Shown: positions 15,793 through 25,626 of the stretch, piece by piece
How positions within the stretch are numbered: the stretch's first letter is position 1
Layout of the letters: each line of letters starts with the position of its first letter
Assembly (NCBI GenBank): GCA_002449845.1
Contig: DJXW01000019.1
Location: 62,001-126,000 of the forward strand
DNA: 64,000 nt
Origin: Prevotella sp. UBA6994
GTDB lineage: Bacteria; Bacteroidota; Bacteroidia; Bacteroidales; Bacteroidaceae
Direction of reading: 5' to 3'
Made by a program: the position numbers and the translations under genes
Notes under the pieces: generated by a model
What the model saw: only the letters and a program-made list of their open reading frames with translations
Told to the model about the DNA's origin: nothing
Databases searched by the model: none

Positions 15793-17799
15793 ATGAAACA
15801 GATATTGGTAAAGGCTTTATTGGTGTTAGGTGTCGTGAGCGTTTTATTCTCTTGTAGTCAAGAGAAAGGGAAATCACGTTTCAAAGCGGAATATGAGAGA
15901 GTGAGCGAGGCTGTGAGACAACAGAAACCAGAGGCAAGGGCATTGGTGGACTCTGCCTTGATGGCAGCGAAAGACAGTATGACCTACTACTACTATTATT
16001 TTCTTTTGGGGTCGTTGTATATGTTGAATGCACCCGACTCTCTCTTGCCTTGTGCCGACCGTATCTTTCAGTTTGTCAAACGACAGGAACCATCGCCACA
16101 TGTGAATGGAATTGCTGCCGGTGCGTATAACCTAAGAGCCAGCTACTACTATCTGTATCGTCAAAATACCGAGCAGATGCTGAAAGACAACATGGAGGCT
16201 TATCGTCTGTTTATGATAAGCGACCAGATTAATAATGCACCGGACATGTGCGCCAATATAGGGGATGTGTACAGGCAAGTGAACCAATTGCCTGATGCTG
16301 CCGCATGGTTTCGGAGAGCGTTGATATTGGCAGACTCCATCAACTTACCTAAGCGGAGGAGAAGCACGTATTACATGGGATTGGGCGTGATTTATCAGAT
16401 GCTGGAAGACTACAAACTCTCTGAGGAATATTTTGCCAAGACGAAAGAAAGCTATGACAGTATGCAAGTGAACATGAAGTTGACGTTTCTCAACAACTAT
16501 GGCAACCTGCAATACTACAAGAAAGACTACGTAAAGGCTTTGGCGGTGTTTCAGGAAATGGACAGCGTCATTGGAGCCTACAACCTGCGAGGTGGTTTTG
16601 AGGACTATCTGTGTAGGTTGAATTTGTCTGATGTGTTACAGAACTTAGGGAGAACCAGCGAGTCGCTTACATGTCTGGCTCCAGCGGATAGTTTCTTCCG
16701 TGCCAAGCAGGTGAACGATGCGGTGTATTATGCCAATACCATTCGTATAGCTAATGCGCTGCAAAAAAATGACTTGAAGACGGCGGGAAACATCATTGCT
16801 ACGGAGCCCAAGAATCTGACATCTGACGAGAACATGCTCGACATACGTAACCGCTACTTGCATGCCTATTACCTAAAGGTGAATAACATACCATTGGCAA
16901 ACTACTATGAACGACAGCGTCAAATACGCAGAGATTCCATAGACGAAAAGCAGGAGCACATGCGCGCAAAAGACATCGTGTCGAGACTGACCATTGACAC
17001 GCTTACCCTACACAACCAATTGCGGATGGAGGAGAAAAATGCCGTGATAGAACGCAACTGGTTGGTGTCTGCCATCGTGGTGAGTGTCGTTCTGTTTATA
17101 GCATTGGTAATGCTTATCTGGATTCTGTATCTGAGAAAGAGAAATGCCGACAAGCAACAGGAAATCATGAATCTGAAAATGACCAACATGAAGAATGTCA
17201 TTACTCCGCACTTCACGTTTAACGTGCTGAAACATGCCATGACCTTCGAAGACGTACATGATGCAGAGAATAGCATAAGAGGGGTCATTAGGCTCATGCA
17301 CGCTCAGGTGGACATAGCCAAGCAGATGCTTGTGACATTAGACAAAGAGATGGAATTTACGCAAGAATACGTGTCATTGGCTAAATCTACGATAGGGGAA
17401 AACTTCACCTTTTATGTGGAGGTACCGAGCAAGAAAGACATGGACACCCGTATGGTGCCTTCTACCTTTATCCAAATATTGGTGGAGAATGCCATCAAGC
17501 ATGGACTGAAAGGACTGGATAGAGAGAAGGAACTCAACGTCAAGATATCAGTGAACGACAGCCAAACCATCATAGAGGTGACTGACAACGGACGAGGGTT
17601 TGACATACGTGACCAGTCTGACCAGTACAAGAATGCCAGTACGGGAACGGGGTTGCGCGTGATACAAAACACGATTGACTATTACAACAAGAAAAATCAT
17701 GGTGGAATGGCATTCGATATCGTGAATATCAAAGATAAGGAGGGCAAGGTTTGTGGATGTCAGACTACCCTTGTCATTCCTGCTATCATTAAATCTTAA
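15793..17799 (+). CDS. TPR sensor histidine kinase, LytS/His_kinase type
   Basis: 668 aa. The N-terminus MKQILVKALLVLGVVSVLFSCSQE looks like a signal peptide with lipobox. TPR-like helical repeats fill about 40-410 and should lie in the periplasm. One transmembrane helix spans about 423-446 (LVSAIVVSVVLFIALVMLIW). A His_kinase (PF06580) segment around H473 follows (ITPHFTFNVL), then the HATPase domain with N-box LVENAIKHGL and G-boxes VTDNGRGFD and GTGLRVI. The phospho-site block differs from the usual N-P-H-F-L-F-N by T for N and T for L. The LytTR regulator starts 18 nt downstream, so they form a pair. The upstream lipoproteins may be targets or ligands. Confidence 0.88.
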   Translation: MKQILVKALLVLGVVSVLFSCSQEKGKSRFKAEYERVSEAVRQQKPEARALVDSALMAAKDSMTYYYYYFLLGSLYMLNAPDSLLPCADRIFQFVKRQEPSPHVNGIAAGAYNLRASYYYLYRQNTEQMLKDNMEAYRLFMISDQINNAPDMCANIGDVYRQVNQLPDAAAWFRRALILADSINLPKRRRSTYYMGLGVIYQMLEDYKLSEEYFAKTKESYDSMQVNMKLTFLNNYGNLQYYKKDYVKALAVFQEMDSVIGAYNLRGGFEDYLCRLNLSDVLQNLGRTSESLTCLAPADSFFRAKQVNDAVYYANTIRIANALQKNDLKTAGNIIATEPKNLTSDENMLDIRNRYLHAYYLKVNNIPLANYYERQRQIRRDSIDEKQEHMRAKDIVSRLTIDTLTLHNQLRMEEKNAVIERNWLVSAIVVSVVLFIALVMLIWILYLRKRNADKQQEIMNLKMTNMKNVITPHFTFNVLKHAMTFEDVHDAENSIRGVIRLMHAQVDIAKQMLVTLDKEMEFTQEYVSLAKSTIGENFTFYVEVPSKKDMDTRMVPSTFIQILVENAIKHGLKGLDREKELNVKISVNDSQTIIEVTDNGRGFDIRDQSDQYKNASTGTGLRVIQNTIDYYNKKNHGGMAFDIVNIKDKEGKVCGCQTTLVIPAIIKS

Positions 17800-17817
17800 A
17801 CAATTGAAAGGAAAATA

Positions 17818-18579
17818 ATGATTAATACTGTTATTATAGAAGACGACGACAACGACTTGAAAGAATTGGTGAAGAGTCTGTCGCAATATCCGCAAATCAA
17901 AATCGTAAGCACTTGTAACAGTGGGGAGAAAGGGCTTGCTGCCATGACCAAGTTCGACCCCGACTTGCTGTTTCTTGACATTGAGATGCCGGGAATGTCG
18001 GGTATGGAGTTCTTGGAAAACTTGGGCGCAAATATCTTCAACAAATGTCGTGTGGTCATTTACACGGCTTTTGCCCATTATGCCGTGGAGTCTTTTCGCA
18101 GACATGCGTTCGATTACCTCACTAAACCTATCGACAACCAAGAACTTGATGAAATCATTCGCAGAGTAGAAAGCTCGTTGGATAATCCCATTGGAGGTGA
18201 GGAAGGAAGCGTTGCCCGTGCGGAGAAAGAACTCATACTGCTTTTTGAAGGGAATGAGTTGATGGTGCTGAGGTTACGTGATATTGCTTACTTTCAATAC
18301 GACGGCAAGGAGAGAGTGTGGACTGCTTACTTCGCAAATCATTCGGATGACAAAGCAATAGATTGCTGTAACTTGAAACATACGGTATTGGCATCAGACA
18401 TCTTGCGATTGTCAACGCAGTTCGTACAGGTACACAGAAAGTATATCGTGAATATCTTTTACATCAAGTCGGTGAGAAACGGTGTCTGCTCATTCTATCC
18501 TCCCTTTGAAAATATAGAGGGTATTAACGTGAGCTATAAGTATCGAAGACGATTATTGGAGCAGTTTGCGAATATATGA
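17818..18579 (+). CDS. LytTR-family response regulator
   Basis: 253 aa. Receiver domain (1-120) with the acidic pair E8-D9-D10, phospho-acceptor D54 (LFLDIEMPGMSG), the conserved T/A-region VIYTAFAHYA and K-P in YLTKPIDNQEL. The LytTR DNA-binding domain lies at about 150-253 (RDIAYFQYDGKERVW, FVQVHRKYIVNIFYI). It should bind direct repeats near its target promoters once phosphorylated by the kinase encoded 18 nt upstream. It lies just before a heptamer repeat array and a bidirectional terminator. Confidence 0.93.
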   Translation: MINTVIIEDDDNDLKELVKSLSQYPQIKIVSTCNSGEKGLAAMTKFDPDLLFLDIEMPGMSGMEFLENLGANIFNKCRVVIYTAFAHYAVESFRRHAFDYLTKPIDNQELDEIIRRVESSLDNPIGGEEGSVARAEKELILLFEGNELMVLRLRDIAYFQYDGKERVWTAYFANHSDDKAIDCCNLKHTVLASDILRLSTQFVQVHRKYIVNIFYIKSVRNGVCSFYPPFENIEGINVSYKYRRRLLEQFANI

Positions 18580-18580
18580 T

Positions 18581-18657
18581 AGAAGCAAGAAGCAGGAAGC
18601 AGGAAGCAAGAGATTAGAGGTGAGGGGTGAGGGGTGAGAGGTGAGGAGTGAGTGGTG
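18581..18657. repeat. Heptanucleotide word array (11 units)
   Basis: Starting 2 nt after the response-regulator stop codon, 77 nt divide without slip into heptamers: agaagca x2, ggaagca x2, agagatt, agaggtg, aggggtg x2, agaggtg, aggagtg, agtggtg. All are purine-rich on the plus strand. Related words (cactcac, ctctcac on the other strand) appear near 44270. Confidence 0.85.
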
Positions 18658-18669
18658 AGATATAAAAAA

Positions 18670-18694
18670 ACGAGGGCATTGTTCTTGCCCTCGT
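18670..18694. terminator. Bidirectional terminator between response regulator and lpxA
   Basis: ACGAGGGCA (18670-18678) pairs with TGCCCTCGT (18686-18694). It is flanked by a run of A on the left and CTTTTTT on the right, so it can stop both converging transcripts. Confidence 0.85.
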
Positions 18695-18715
18695 CTTTTT
18701 TATGAAATGAGCCAA

Positions 18716-19498
18716 TTACATCTTTCCGATGATTCCGGCATGGGTGGAATTGATGAAATTGACGATGTTGCGAATCTCTATACTATCAGGTACCTGGTCA
18801 TTGATTTGCAGTATAGCATCAAAAAGACTGTTCTGTCCATTGAAAACCAAGCGATAGGCATTGGCAATATGCTTCTGTACCTTCTCGCTGATACCGTAAG
18901 AGGTCATCATGGTACAGTTGATTCCACTGAAACGCACGGGTTTTCCTCCAGCGATGATGTATGGAGGAACATCCTTGGAGAATGTCGTTCCAGCCTGAAT
19001 CATGGCACCTTCACCAACACGAGTCTTGGCATTCTCGATAACGCTTGAAGAGAAGATTACTCCATTGGCAATCTCACAATCGCCCGCAATCTTCGTACCG
19101 TAACCAAACACGCAATGGTCGGCAACCTTTGTGTCATGACTGATGTGAGCACCCTCCATGAGGAAGTTGTCATTGCCGATGACCGTTTGGCAACCTCTGT
19201 TGGTAGCCCTGTTGATGACTACATTCTCACGGATGATGTTATTATCGCCAATAATGAGTTCACTCTTCTCACCACGAAACTTGAAGTCTTGTGGCAAAGC
19301 ACCCAATACCGAACCTTGATGAATCTTGTTGTGCGCTCCCATGCGAGTACCGTTCAGGATGCTCACGAATGGGAATATGATGCAATTGTCTCCAATGACT
19401 ACATCATCTTCGATATAGACGAAAGGAAAGATCTTGCAGTTGTTGCCGATTCTCGCTTTAGGAGAAATCTCAGCTCTTGGACTTATTTCGCTTGCCAT
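18716..19498 (-). CDS. lpxA: LpxA-type UDP-N-acetylglucosamine acyltransferase (paralogue)
   Basis: 260 aa. Left-handed beta-helix made of hexapeptide repeats (PRAEISPKARIGNNCKIFPF) with the LpxA extra-loop region and the catalytic-histidine block EGAHISHDTKVADH. A C-terminal helical domain follows (NCTMMTSYGISEKVQKHI). LpxA transfers a hydroxyacyl chain from ACP to UDP-GlcNAc, the first step of lipid A synthesis. Bacteroidetes usually have a main lpxA beside the lpxC-fabZ fusion; this one instead ends an RND efflux operon, 17 nt after the outer-membrane channel gene. It is therefore probably a second copy, though that cannot be proven from this window alone. Confidence 0.85.
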   Translation of the reverse strand: MASEISPRAEISPKARIGNNCKIFPFVYIEDDVVIGDNCIIFPFVSILNGTRMGAHNKIHQGSVLGALPQDFKFRGEKSELIIGDNNIIRENVVINRATNRGCQTVIGNDNFLMEGAHISHDTKVADHCVFGYGTKIAGDCEIANGVIFSSSVIENAKTRVGEGAMIQAGTTFSKDVPPYIIAGGKPVRFSGINCTMMTSYGISEKVQKHIANAYRLVFNGQNSLFDAILQINDQVPDSIEIRNIVNFINSTHAGIIGKM

Positions 19499-19515
19499 AA
19501 TATACAGAATTTAAT

Positions 19516-20901
19516 TTATTTTGCTCCTCCACCGAGTGCTTGATAAAGGTTCACTACGGCTTGCATCTTATAGAAATCATCAGAAACCTTAGAGATTTCA
19601 GCATTGAGAAGGTTCGACTGAGCGGAGATAATCTCCAGATATGTCGTTGAGTTCAAGCCGTATGATGCTTTCGTGTCAATCACGTTTTGGCGTAGTACGG
19701 CGATTTGCTTTTCTTCAATCTTACTCTTTTCTTCACTGGAATTGTATTGTACCAAAGCGTTAGACACTTCGTTGCCAGCCTTGAGAATCGTGTTTTGCCA
19801 CGTGTTGTAAGCTTTTTCGTATTGCATCTTAGCCACTTTCAATCCAGCTACAATCTGACCATGTTGGAAAATGGGTTGTACAAGACTTCCCACGGCAGAA
19901 AGAAGAATCTTACCGGGATTTACCAAACCATTGTTATTGGTAAATGCACCTGTTCCAGAGATGGTGATGTTGGGATAGAAACGAGAACGTGCCACATTGA
20001 TGTCGTAGAAACACTGAGCCAAGGACAGTTCTGCTGCATGAACATCGGCACGATTGTTCAGTAACTGAATACCTACACCCGTACTGAACTTAGTAGGCAA
20101 CTGTTGGTTTTCCAGTTTTCCACGTTCAATGGCGTGAGCAGGTTCACCCATCAACAAGGTAAGTGAATTCTCCATTTCCCTGATCTGGCGTTTCAAGTCC
20201 ACCGCATTGGCTTGTACGGAGAGGTGGCTTGCCTCTGCGCTCTGCACAGCCGTAGAACGGTAACCAATACGAGTGTCTTTCAACAACTTCATACGTTCCC
20301 ACGTCTGTTTGGTCAGTTCAGACATCTCGTCGATGATTTCCACCTGACGGTCAAGCATCAGCAATGTATAATATAGGTTGGCTACACCTGAGATGATATT
20401 GGCTTGTACTACGGTTTGGTAATCCTTGGTAGCCAACAACTGCATCTGAACACTACGCTTAGAGTTGAGGAGATTGCCAAACAAATCCACGTTCCATGAT
20501 GCGGATATAGGCAACGTATAAGCCTTGGTAGCCTTACCTCCATCGAAAGAGGAGAGGGTTCCCTGTGGTGAAACAGCAACAGAAGGAAGGAATGCTAACT
20601 TAGCCACCTTCAGTTGTTCCTCAACCATCTTCACGTTCAGGGCAGCATTGAGCAAGTCGGCATTGTTGTTTAATGCCTTCTCGATGAATCCTTGCAAGTA
20701 AGGGTCAGTAAACACCTCTCTCCACGGTAAGTTTCCAAATGAAGTAGTGTCGTTCACCTGTAGCGTATCAGTAAGTGAAACGGGGTCGCGATATAAACCT
20801 TCCGTGTTTACGTCTGGACGCTCATATTTTCCGTAAAGGCTTTTGCAGCTACTGAAAGCCACAGCAGCAAAGCCTAAGATGATAATATTGATTTTCTTCA
20901 T
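19516..20901 (-). CDS. Outer-membrane efflux channel lipoprotein (OprM/NodT family)
   Basis: 461 aa. The signal peptide ends at lipobox FSSC (MKKINIIILGFAAVAFSSCKS). Two repeats of the TolC-like fold follow (about 50-240 and 250-455), with family phrases NNADLLNAALNVKMVEEQLKVA, LFGNLLNSKRS and LLNNRADVHAAELSLAQCFYDINVARSRFYPNI. It forms the trimeric outer-membrane duct for the RND pump. It begins 2 nt after the pump gene and is followed by the lpxA-type gene, all on one probable transcript. Confidence 0.93.
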   Translation of the reverse strand: MKKINIIILGFAAVAFSSCKSLYGKYERPDVNTEGLYRDPVSLTDTLQVNDTTSFGNLPWREVFTDPYLQGFIEKALNNNADLLNAALNVKMVEEQLKVAKLAFLPSVAVSPQGTLSSFDGGKATKAYTLPISASWNVDLFGNLLNSKRSVQMQLLATKDYQTVVQANIISGVANLYYTLLMLDRQVEIIDEMSELTKQTWERMKLLKDTRIGYRSTAVQSAEASHLSVQANAVDLKRQIREMENSLTLLMGEPAHAIERGKLENQQLPTKFSTGVGIQLLNNRADVHAAELSLAQCFYDINVARSRFYPNITISGTGAFTNNNGLVNPGKILLSAVGSLVQPIFQHGQIVAGLKVAKMQYEKAYNTWQNTILKAGNEVSNALVQYNSSEEKSKIEEKQIAVLRQNVIDTKASYGLNSTTYLEIISAQSNLLNAEISKVSDDFYKMQAVVNLYQALGGGAK

Positions 20902-20903
20902 GA

Positions 20904-23900
20904 TTATACCTCCACTTTATATTCAACAGGAGCACCGTGTGCATATTGTTCCAATTCGGCTTCCACCTCGTCATTGACCTCGTCTTCAAACTTCATCGGA
21001 CTGATCTTCTCTTGCAATGACTGGAAGATGACAAACAAGGCAGGAACGACGAATACCTGCAACAGTGTACCGATAAGCATACCGCCCACGGCAGCAGCTC
21101 CCAATGTCTGGTTACCGTTTTTACCTACTCCGCTTGCAAACATCATTGGCAGCAAACCAATAACCATAGCAAGAGAAGTCATCAAGATAGGACGCAAACG
21201 TGCTGCGGCTCCCAATACGGCTGACCATGAGATAGCCATACCAAGTTGGCGGCGTTCCAATGCGAACTGTACAATCAAGATGGCGTTCTTTGCCAACAGA
21301 CCAATCAACATGATCAATGAAATCTGCATGTAGATGTCGTTGGAGTGACCGAACATCATGGTGAACAAGAATGCACCAGCCAAACCGAAAGGCACGGAAA
21401 GCACTACTGCCAAAGGCAAGATGTAAGACTCGTATTGAGCCGACAAGATGAGGTAAATGAACAAGAAGCAAAGCAAGAAGATGATAGCTGTAGAATTGCT
21501 TGATGCAGCCTCGCTTCGAGTCAGACCAGAGTAATCGTATGTGTAACCCGTTGGCAGATAGTCGGCAGCTACTTCCTGACAAGCCTTGATAGCCTCACCA
21601 GTAGAATAACCGTCGGCAACAGTAGCCGTCACGTTAATACTTGTAAACAGGTTGAAACGGTTGATGTTGGATGGACCATAGACACGCTCCAATGAACAGA
21701 ACTCATTGATAGGCGACATTCCGTTAGGAGTGCGCACATACACGCTGTTGAGTGATTCCGGAGTCATACGTGTCTCGGGCGAACCTTGAACCATCACACG
21801 GTAGAGCTTACCGTAAGCGTTGAAGTTGGAAGCGTAAAGACCGCCATAGTAACCCTGCAAGGTAGTAAGTACGGTAGAGGGTGAAATGCCACTCTGCTTA
21901 CACTTAGCCACGTCAACGTGTACCATGTACTGAGGATAGTTCGGGTTGTAAGAGGTCATAGCCATCTGAATCTCCGGACGTTTGTTCAGTTCTGCCAGAT
22001 ATTGCTGTACCACTTCAAAGAACTTATCCAATGAACCACCAGTACGATCTTGCATCACGAGCGAAACACCACTGTTGGCAGAGAAACCAGGAATCATTGG
22101 AGGAGCAAATGCCAATATCTTAGCATCTTTAATATGTGCTGTCTTGAGATAAATCTGTGCCAACACACCCTGTGCATCATACGGATTCAGGAAGAAACGA
22201 TAGATGCCATCACCTTGCCACAAACCGGAGAGCTTCCACCAGAAACCTTTCTGACGTTCAGAGAATGGCTTCAGCTTGATGATAAACGTAGCCTGGTCAC
22301 TACCAGCACCAGCGATGAAGTTGTAACCCTGTATCTGCTCACGGCTCTGAATGGCTGGATCGGCAGCCAAGATAGAGTCCACTTGGTCGATAACCTTCGT
22401 GGTACGAGCCACTGAAGTTGCTGGAGGCATTGAAATAGTACAGAACAACGTACCCGTATCTTCATCGGGAACCAATCCTGTCTTTGTGGTTGACATGGTA
22501 ATACCCAAAGCGGCAATACCGAGAACCACGGCGATTCCGATGGCGACAGGTTTGCGTACCAACTTCTCAACGACATTTTTGTACTTGCCCAACACCTTGT
22601 CGTATGCTACGTTAAATGAGGTGTGGAATCTGTCGATACGAGACATCTTCACTTCTTTCCCATCTTTATCATGAGGCTTGAGGAAAATGGCACAAAGGGC
22701 AGGAGACAAGGTCAAGGCGTTCAAAGCCGAGATAAAGATACTCACAGCCATCGTCACACCAAACTCACGGTAGAACGTACCACTCGTACCACCGATAAAC
22801 GACACGGGGATAAACACGGAAGCCATCACCAAGGTAATGGAGATAATAGCTCCAGAGATTTCGTTCATCGCATCGATACTTGCCGTTAGCGAACTCTTGT
22901 AACCTTGGTCAAGCTTGGCGTGTACGGCTTCCACCACCACAATGGCATCATCCACCACAATGGCAATAGCCAACAGCAAGGCTGAAAGCGTCAATAGGTT
23001 GATGGAGAAACCAAATACCTTCAAGAAGAAGAATGTACCAATCAACGAAACAGGAACTGCAATCAGCGGAATGAGCGTAGAACGGAAGTCTTGCAGGAAG
23101 ATGTAAACCACCAAGAATACCAACAAAAGGGTCATCAACAACGTAAACACCACTTCCTCGATAGATGCGTAGAGGAATTCCGTTACGTCGTAGTTGATTT
23201 TATAGAACATTCCTGGAGGGAACAACTTGGCTTGTTCTTCCAATTCCTTCTTAACGTTCACCGCAATCTCGTTGGCGTTAGAACCAGCAATCTGTTGTAC
23301 CATACCCATCACTGAAGGAACGTTGTTGTTCTTCATAGATACGGAATACTGCAAACCACCGAGCTCAATCTTGGCAACGTCTTTCAGCTTCAGCGTATTG
23401 CCGTTCTCGTCGCTTGAAATGATGATGTTGCCAAACTCTTCCTCACTCTTCAGACGACCCGTGTAACGCAAAGCATATTCGTAAGCCACGTCTGCCTGCT
23501 CGCCAAATGTACCAGGAGCAGCTTCAATATTCTGTTCTGCCAACACGCCCGAAATGTCTGAAGGCATCAAGCCATATTGCTTCATCACTTCCGGCTTCAG
23601 CCAGATACGCATAGAATATGTCTTTACACCAGGACTTTGCACGTCTCCCACACCCTGGATACGCTTGATGGCTGGGATGATGTTGATATTGGAATAGTTG
23701 GTCAGGAATTTGTCATCGTAACGACCGTCACTCGTCAAGGTAAACATCATCACCTGTGACGTCTGACGTTTCATCACGGTAACACCGATACGAGTTACTT
23801 CCGCGGGCAATAGTGCCTGAGCCTGTTGCACGCGGTTTTGCACGTTGACGGCACACATATCGGGGTTCATTCCTTGACGGAACAGGATAGACAAACTTGC

Positions 23901-24161
23901 CGAACCCGAAGAGGCAGACGAACTAATGTAGTCCATACCCTCCACACCGTTGATGCTTTCTTCCAACGGCACGAGCACAGAGTTCTTTACTGTCTCTGCA
24001 TCAGCACCAGGATAACTGGTGAAGACCACTACCGTAGGCGGAGCAATGTCAGGGTACTGCTCGATAGGCAGCGTGGCCAGTCCGATGAAACCCAGCAATA
24101 CGATGACAATAGAAATCACCGTAGAAAGCACTGGGCGTTTTATGAATGTTGTAAATGTCAT
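20904..24161 (-). CDS. RND multidrug efflux pump, inner-membrane subunit (AcrB/MexB family)
   Basis: 1085 aa, slightly longer than E. coli AcrB. The N-terminus MTFTTFIKRPVLSTVISIVIVLLG and the order of 12 membrane segments with two large periplasmic loops are typical. TM4 keeps the proton-relay aspartates (AIAIVVDDAIVVVEAV), and TM10 keeps the lysine (LLAKNAILIVQF). The porter motif GVGDVQSPG is present. The pump exports hydrophobic drugs, bile salts or envelope lipids using proton flux. It lies 11 nt after the adaptor gene and 2 nt before the channel gene. The substrate cannot be told from sequence. Confidence 0.95.
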   Translation of the reverse strand: MTFTTFIKRPVLSTVISIVIVLLGFIGLATLPIEQYPDIAPPTVVVFTSYPGADAETVKNSVLVPLEESINGVEGMDYISSSASSGSASLSILFRQGMNPDMCAVNVQNRVQQAQALLPAEVTRIGVTVMKRQTSQVMMFTLTSDGRYDDKFLTNYSNINIIPAIKRIQGVGDVQSPGVKTYSMRIWLKPEVMKQYGLMPSDISGVLAEQNIEAAPGTFGEQADVAYEYALRYTGRLKSEEEFGNIIISSDENGNTLKLKDVAKIELGGLQYSVSMKNNNVPSVMGMVQQIAGSNANEIAVNVKKELEEQAKLFPPGMFYKINYDVTEFLYASIEEVVFTLLMTLLLVFLVVYIFLQDFRSTLIPLIAVPVSLIGTFFFLKVFGFSINLLTLSALLLAIAIVVDDAIVVVEAVHAKLDQGYKSSLTASIDAMNEISGAIISITLVMASVFIPVSFIGGTSGTFYREFGVTMAVSIFISALNALTLSPALCAIFLKPHDKDGKEVKMSRIDRFHTSFNVAYDKVLGKYKNVVEKLVRKPVAIGIAVVLGIAALGITMSTTKTGLVPDEDTGTLFCTISMPPATSVARTTKVIDQVDSILAADPAIQSREQIQGYNFIAGAGSDQATFIIKLKPFSERQKGFWWKLSGLWQGDGIYRFFLNPYDAQGVLAQIYLKTAHIKDAKILAFAPPMIPGFSANSGVSLVMQDRTGGSLDKFFEVVQQYLAELNKRPEIQMAMTSYNPNYPQYMVHVDVAKCKQSGISPSTVLTTLQGYYGGLYASNFNAYGKLYRVMVQGSPETRMTPESLNSVYVRTPNGMSPINEFCSLERVYGPSNINRFNLFTSINVTATVADGYSTGEAIKACQEVAADYLPTGYTYDYSGLTRSEAASSNSTAIIFLLCFLFIYLILSAQYESYILPLAVVLSVPFGLAGAFLFTMMFGHSNDIYMQISLIMLIGLLAKNAILIVQFALERRQLGMAISWSAVLGAAARLRPILMTSLAMVIGLLPMMFASGVGKNGNQTLGAAAVGGMLIGTLLQVFVVPALFVIFQSLQEKISPMKFEDEVNDEVEAELEQYAHGAPVEYKVEV

Positions 24162-24172
24162 ATTTCCTCGTT

Positions 24173-25360
24173 TTAGTTCTTCATTGCATTAACGATGTCG
24201 CCAGAAGTCATCGACTTAGCTTGCTCTTTAATCTTCTGTTGGTAGCGTTGTGGGGTGATGGGTTTGATTTCTTGTCCATCGGTAAGTTTGGTAATACCAT
24301 TGGTTATGTAACGGTCACCCACGTTCAACCCTTCTGTCACTACATAGTTGTTGCCGTCGTTTTGTGGGGCAACCTTGATTTCCGTGAATTTCACCTTATT
24401 ATCTTTACCAACGGTATAGATGAATTTCTTGTCTTGGATTTCAGACACACAAGATTGTGGAACCACGATGGCTGAATTATTGTCGTGAGGAACGATGATA
24501 GAACCAGAACCACCGCTCTTCAACAAACGGTTGGGGTTAGGGAAAACGGCAATCAGTTGAGCCGAACCCGTAGCTGCATCAATCACGCCACTCATCTTTG
24601 TCACCTTTCCCGGATGATTGTAGATGGTTCCGTCTGCCAGTTGCAGTTTCACGGTAGGCATTGCGGCAATGGCAGCTTGAGTAGTGCCAGATGTCTTGGT
24701 CATGTTGAGAATGTCTTTCTCTGTCATTGAGAAATACACTTCCATAGAAGAGTTGTTTGAAACCGTAGTCAATGCAGGCATACTTGATGCGCTTACCATG
24801 GCTCCAACCTTATAGGGAAGACTACCGATCACACCGCTTGAAGGACTCTTCACGTAGCAGAAGTTCAGATTCTCTCGTGCAGAAGCCAAGGCAGCCTCAG
24901 CTTGAGCCACAGCAGCCTGTGCCGTTTCGTATGAGTTCTTTGCCGTTTTTAGTTCGTAATCACCGATTACATTCTGTTCGTGCAATTTTTGATTGTTTTC
25001 ATAAGTCAACTTTGACGTATTCATCTGTGCCTTCGCCGTATTTACAGCAGCCTGTGCTTGTCTGACGGCAGCTTGGTAAGTGACGTTGTCGATAACGAAC
25101 AGCAGTTGTCCTGCTCCCACCGACTGTCCTTCTCTCACGTTTACGCGAGTGATAAAGCCTGCCACTTTCGGGCGAATCTCTACATCCTGAACACCTTTAA
25201 TGGTAGCGGGATAAGTAGTTTGTGAGGCAGATGACGATGTTCCAACCGAAACTACGGGATACTCATCATCACCGAAATTGGGCTGACCGCCTCTTTTTCC
25301 GCTACATGAAATTAGCATTGCAGCAACCGTTGCAATGCACAAAATACTTTTAATTTTCAT
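24173..25360 (-). CDS. RND efflux membrane-fusion protein (AcrA family)
   Basis: 395 aa from the ATG at 25360, which gives MKIKSILCIATVAAMLISCSG, a signal peptide with lipobox LISC; an upstream in-frame codon would add 13 implausible residues. Order: beta-barrel start (VEIRPKVAGFITRVNVREGQ), lipoyl halves around a coiled-coil hairpin (about 100-170, alanine/glutamine-rich), second lipoyl half (VKSPSSGVIGSLPYKVGAMV), beta-barrel and membrane-proximal domain. It links pump and channel in the periplasm. It is first in the operon; a -7-like TAATTTTG is at 25477-25470. No local regulator gene is adjacent. Confidence 0.94.
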   Translation of the reverse strand: MKIKSILCIATVAAMLISCSGKRGGQPNFGDDEYPVVSVGTSSSASQTTYPATIKGVQDVEIRPKVAGFITRVNVREGQSVGAGQLLFVIDNVTYQAAVRQAQAAVNTAKAQMNTSKLTYENNQKLHEQNVIGDYELKTAKNSYETAQAAVAQAEAALASARENLNFCYVKSPSSGVIGSLPYKVGAMVSASSMPALTTVSNNSSMEVYFSMTEKDILNMTKTSGTTQAAIAAMPTVKLQLADGTIYNHPGKVTKMSGVIDAATGSAQLIAVFPNPNRLLKSGGSGSIIVPHDNNSAIVVPQSCVSEIQDKKFIYTVGKDNKVKFTEIKVAPQNDGNNYVVTEGLNVGDRYITNGITKLTDGQEIKPITPQRYQQKIKEQAKSMTSGDIVNAMKN

Positions 25361-25626
25361 ACTTATGTTTATTAAATTGATTATTCTCGAAGGCACCATA
25401 TTGTCAAAATAACTTGTAAAAAGTATCCTGCAACGAGAAAACTATCACCTTACGGTTAGTTTTCGGGCGCAAAATTACTAATTAATTCTCCTATTTATAT
25501 AATAATTATAGGTATTTAACAATAATTATCCGCTATTAAATGAATGAACAAACCTATGGTTTAGCTCATGTAAACATTATCTTTGAGAGCGATAAACATG
25601 ATGTTTGTGTTGCGTAAACTTATGCT

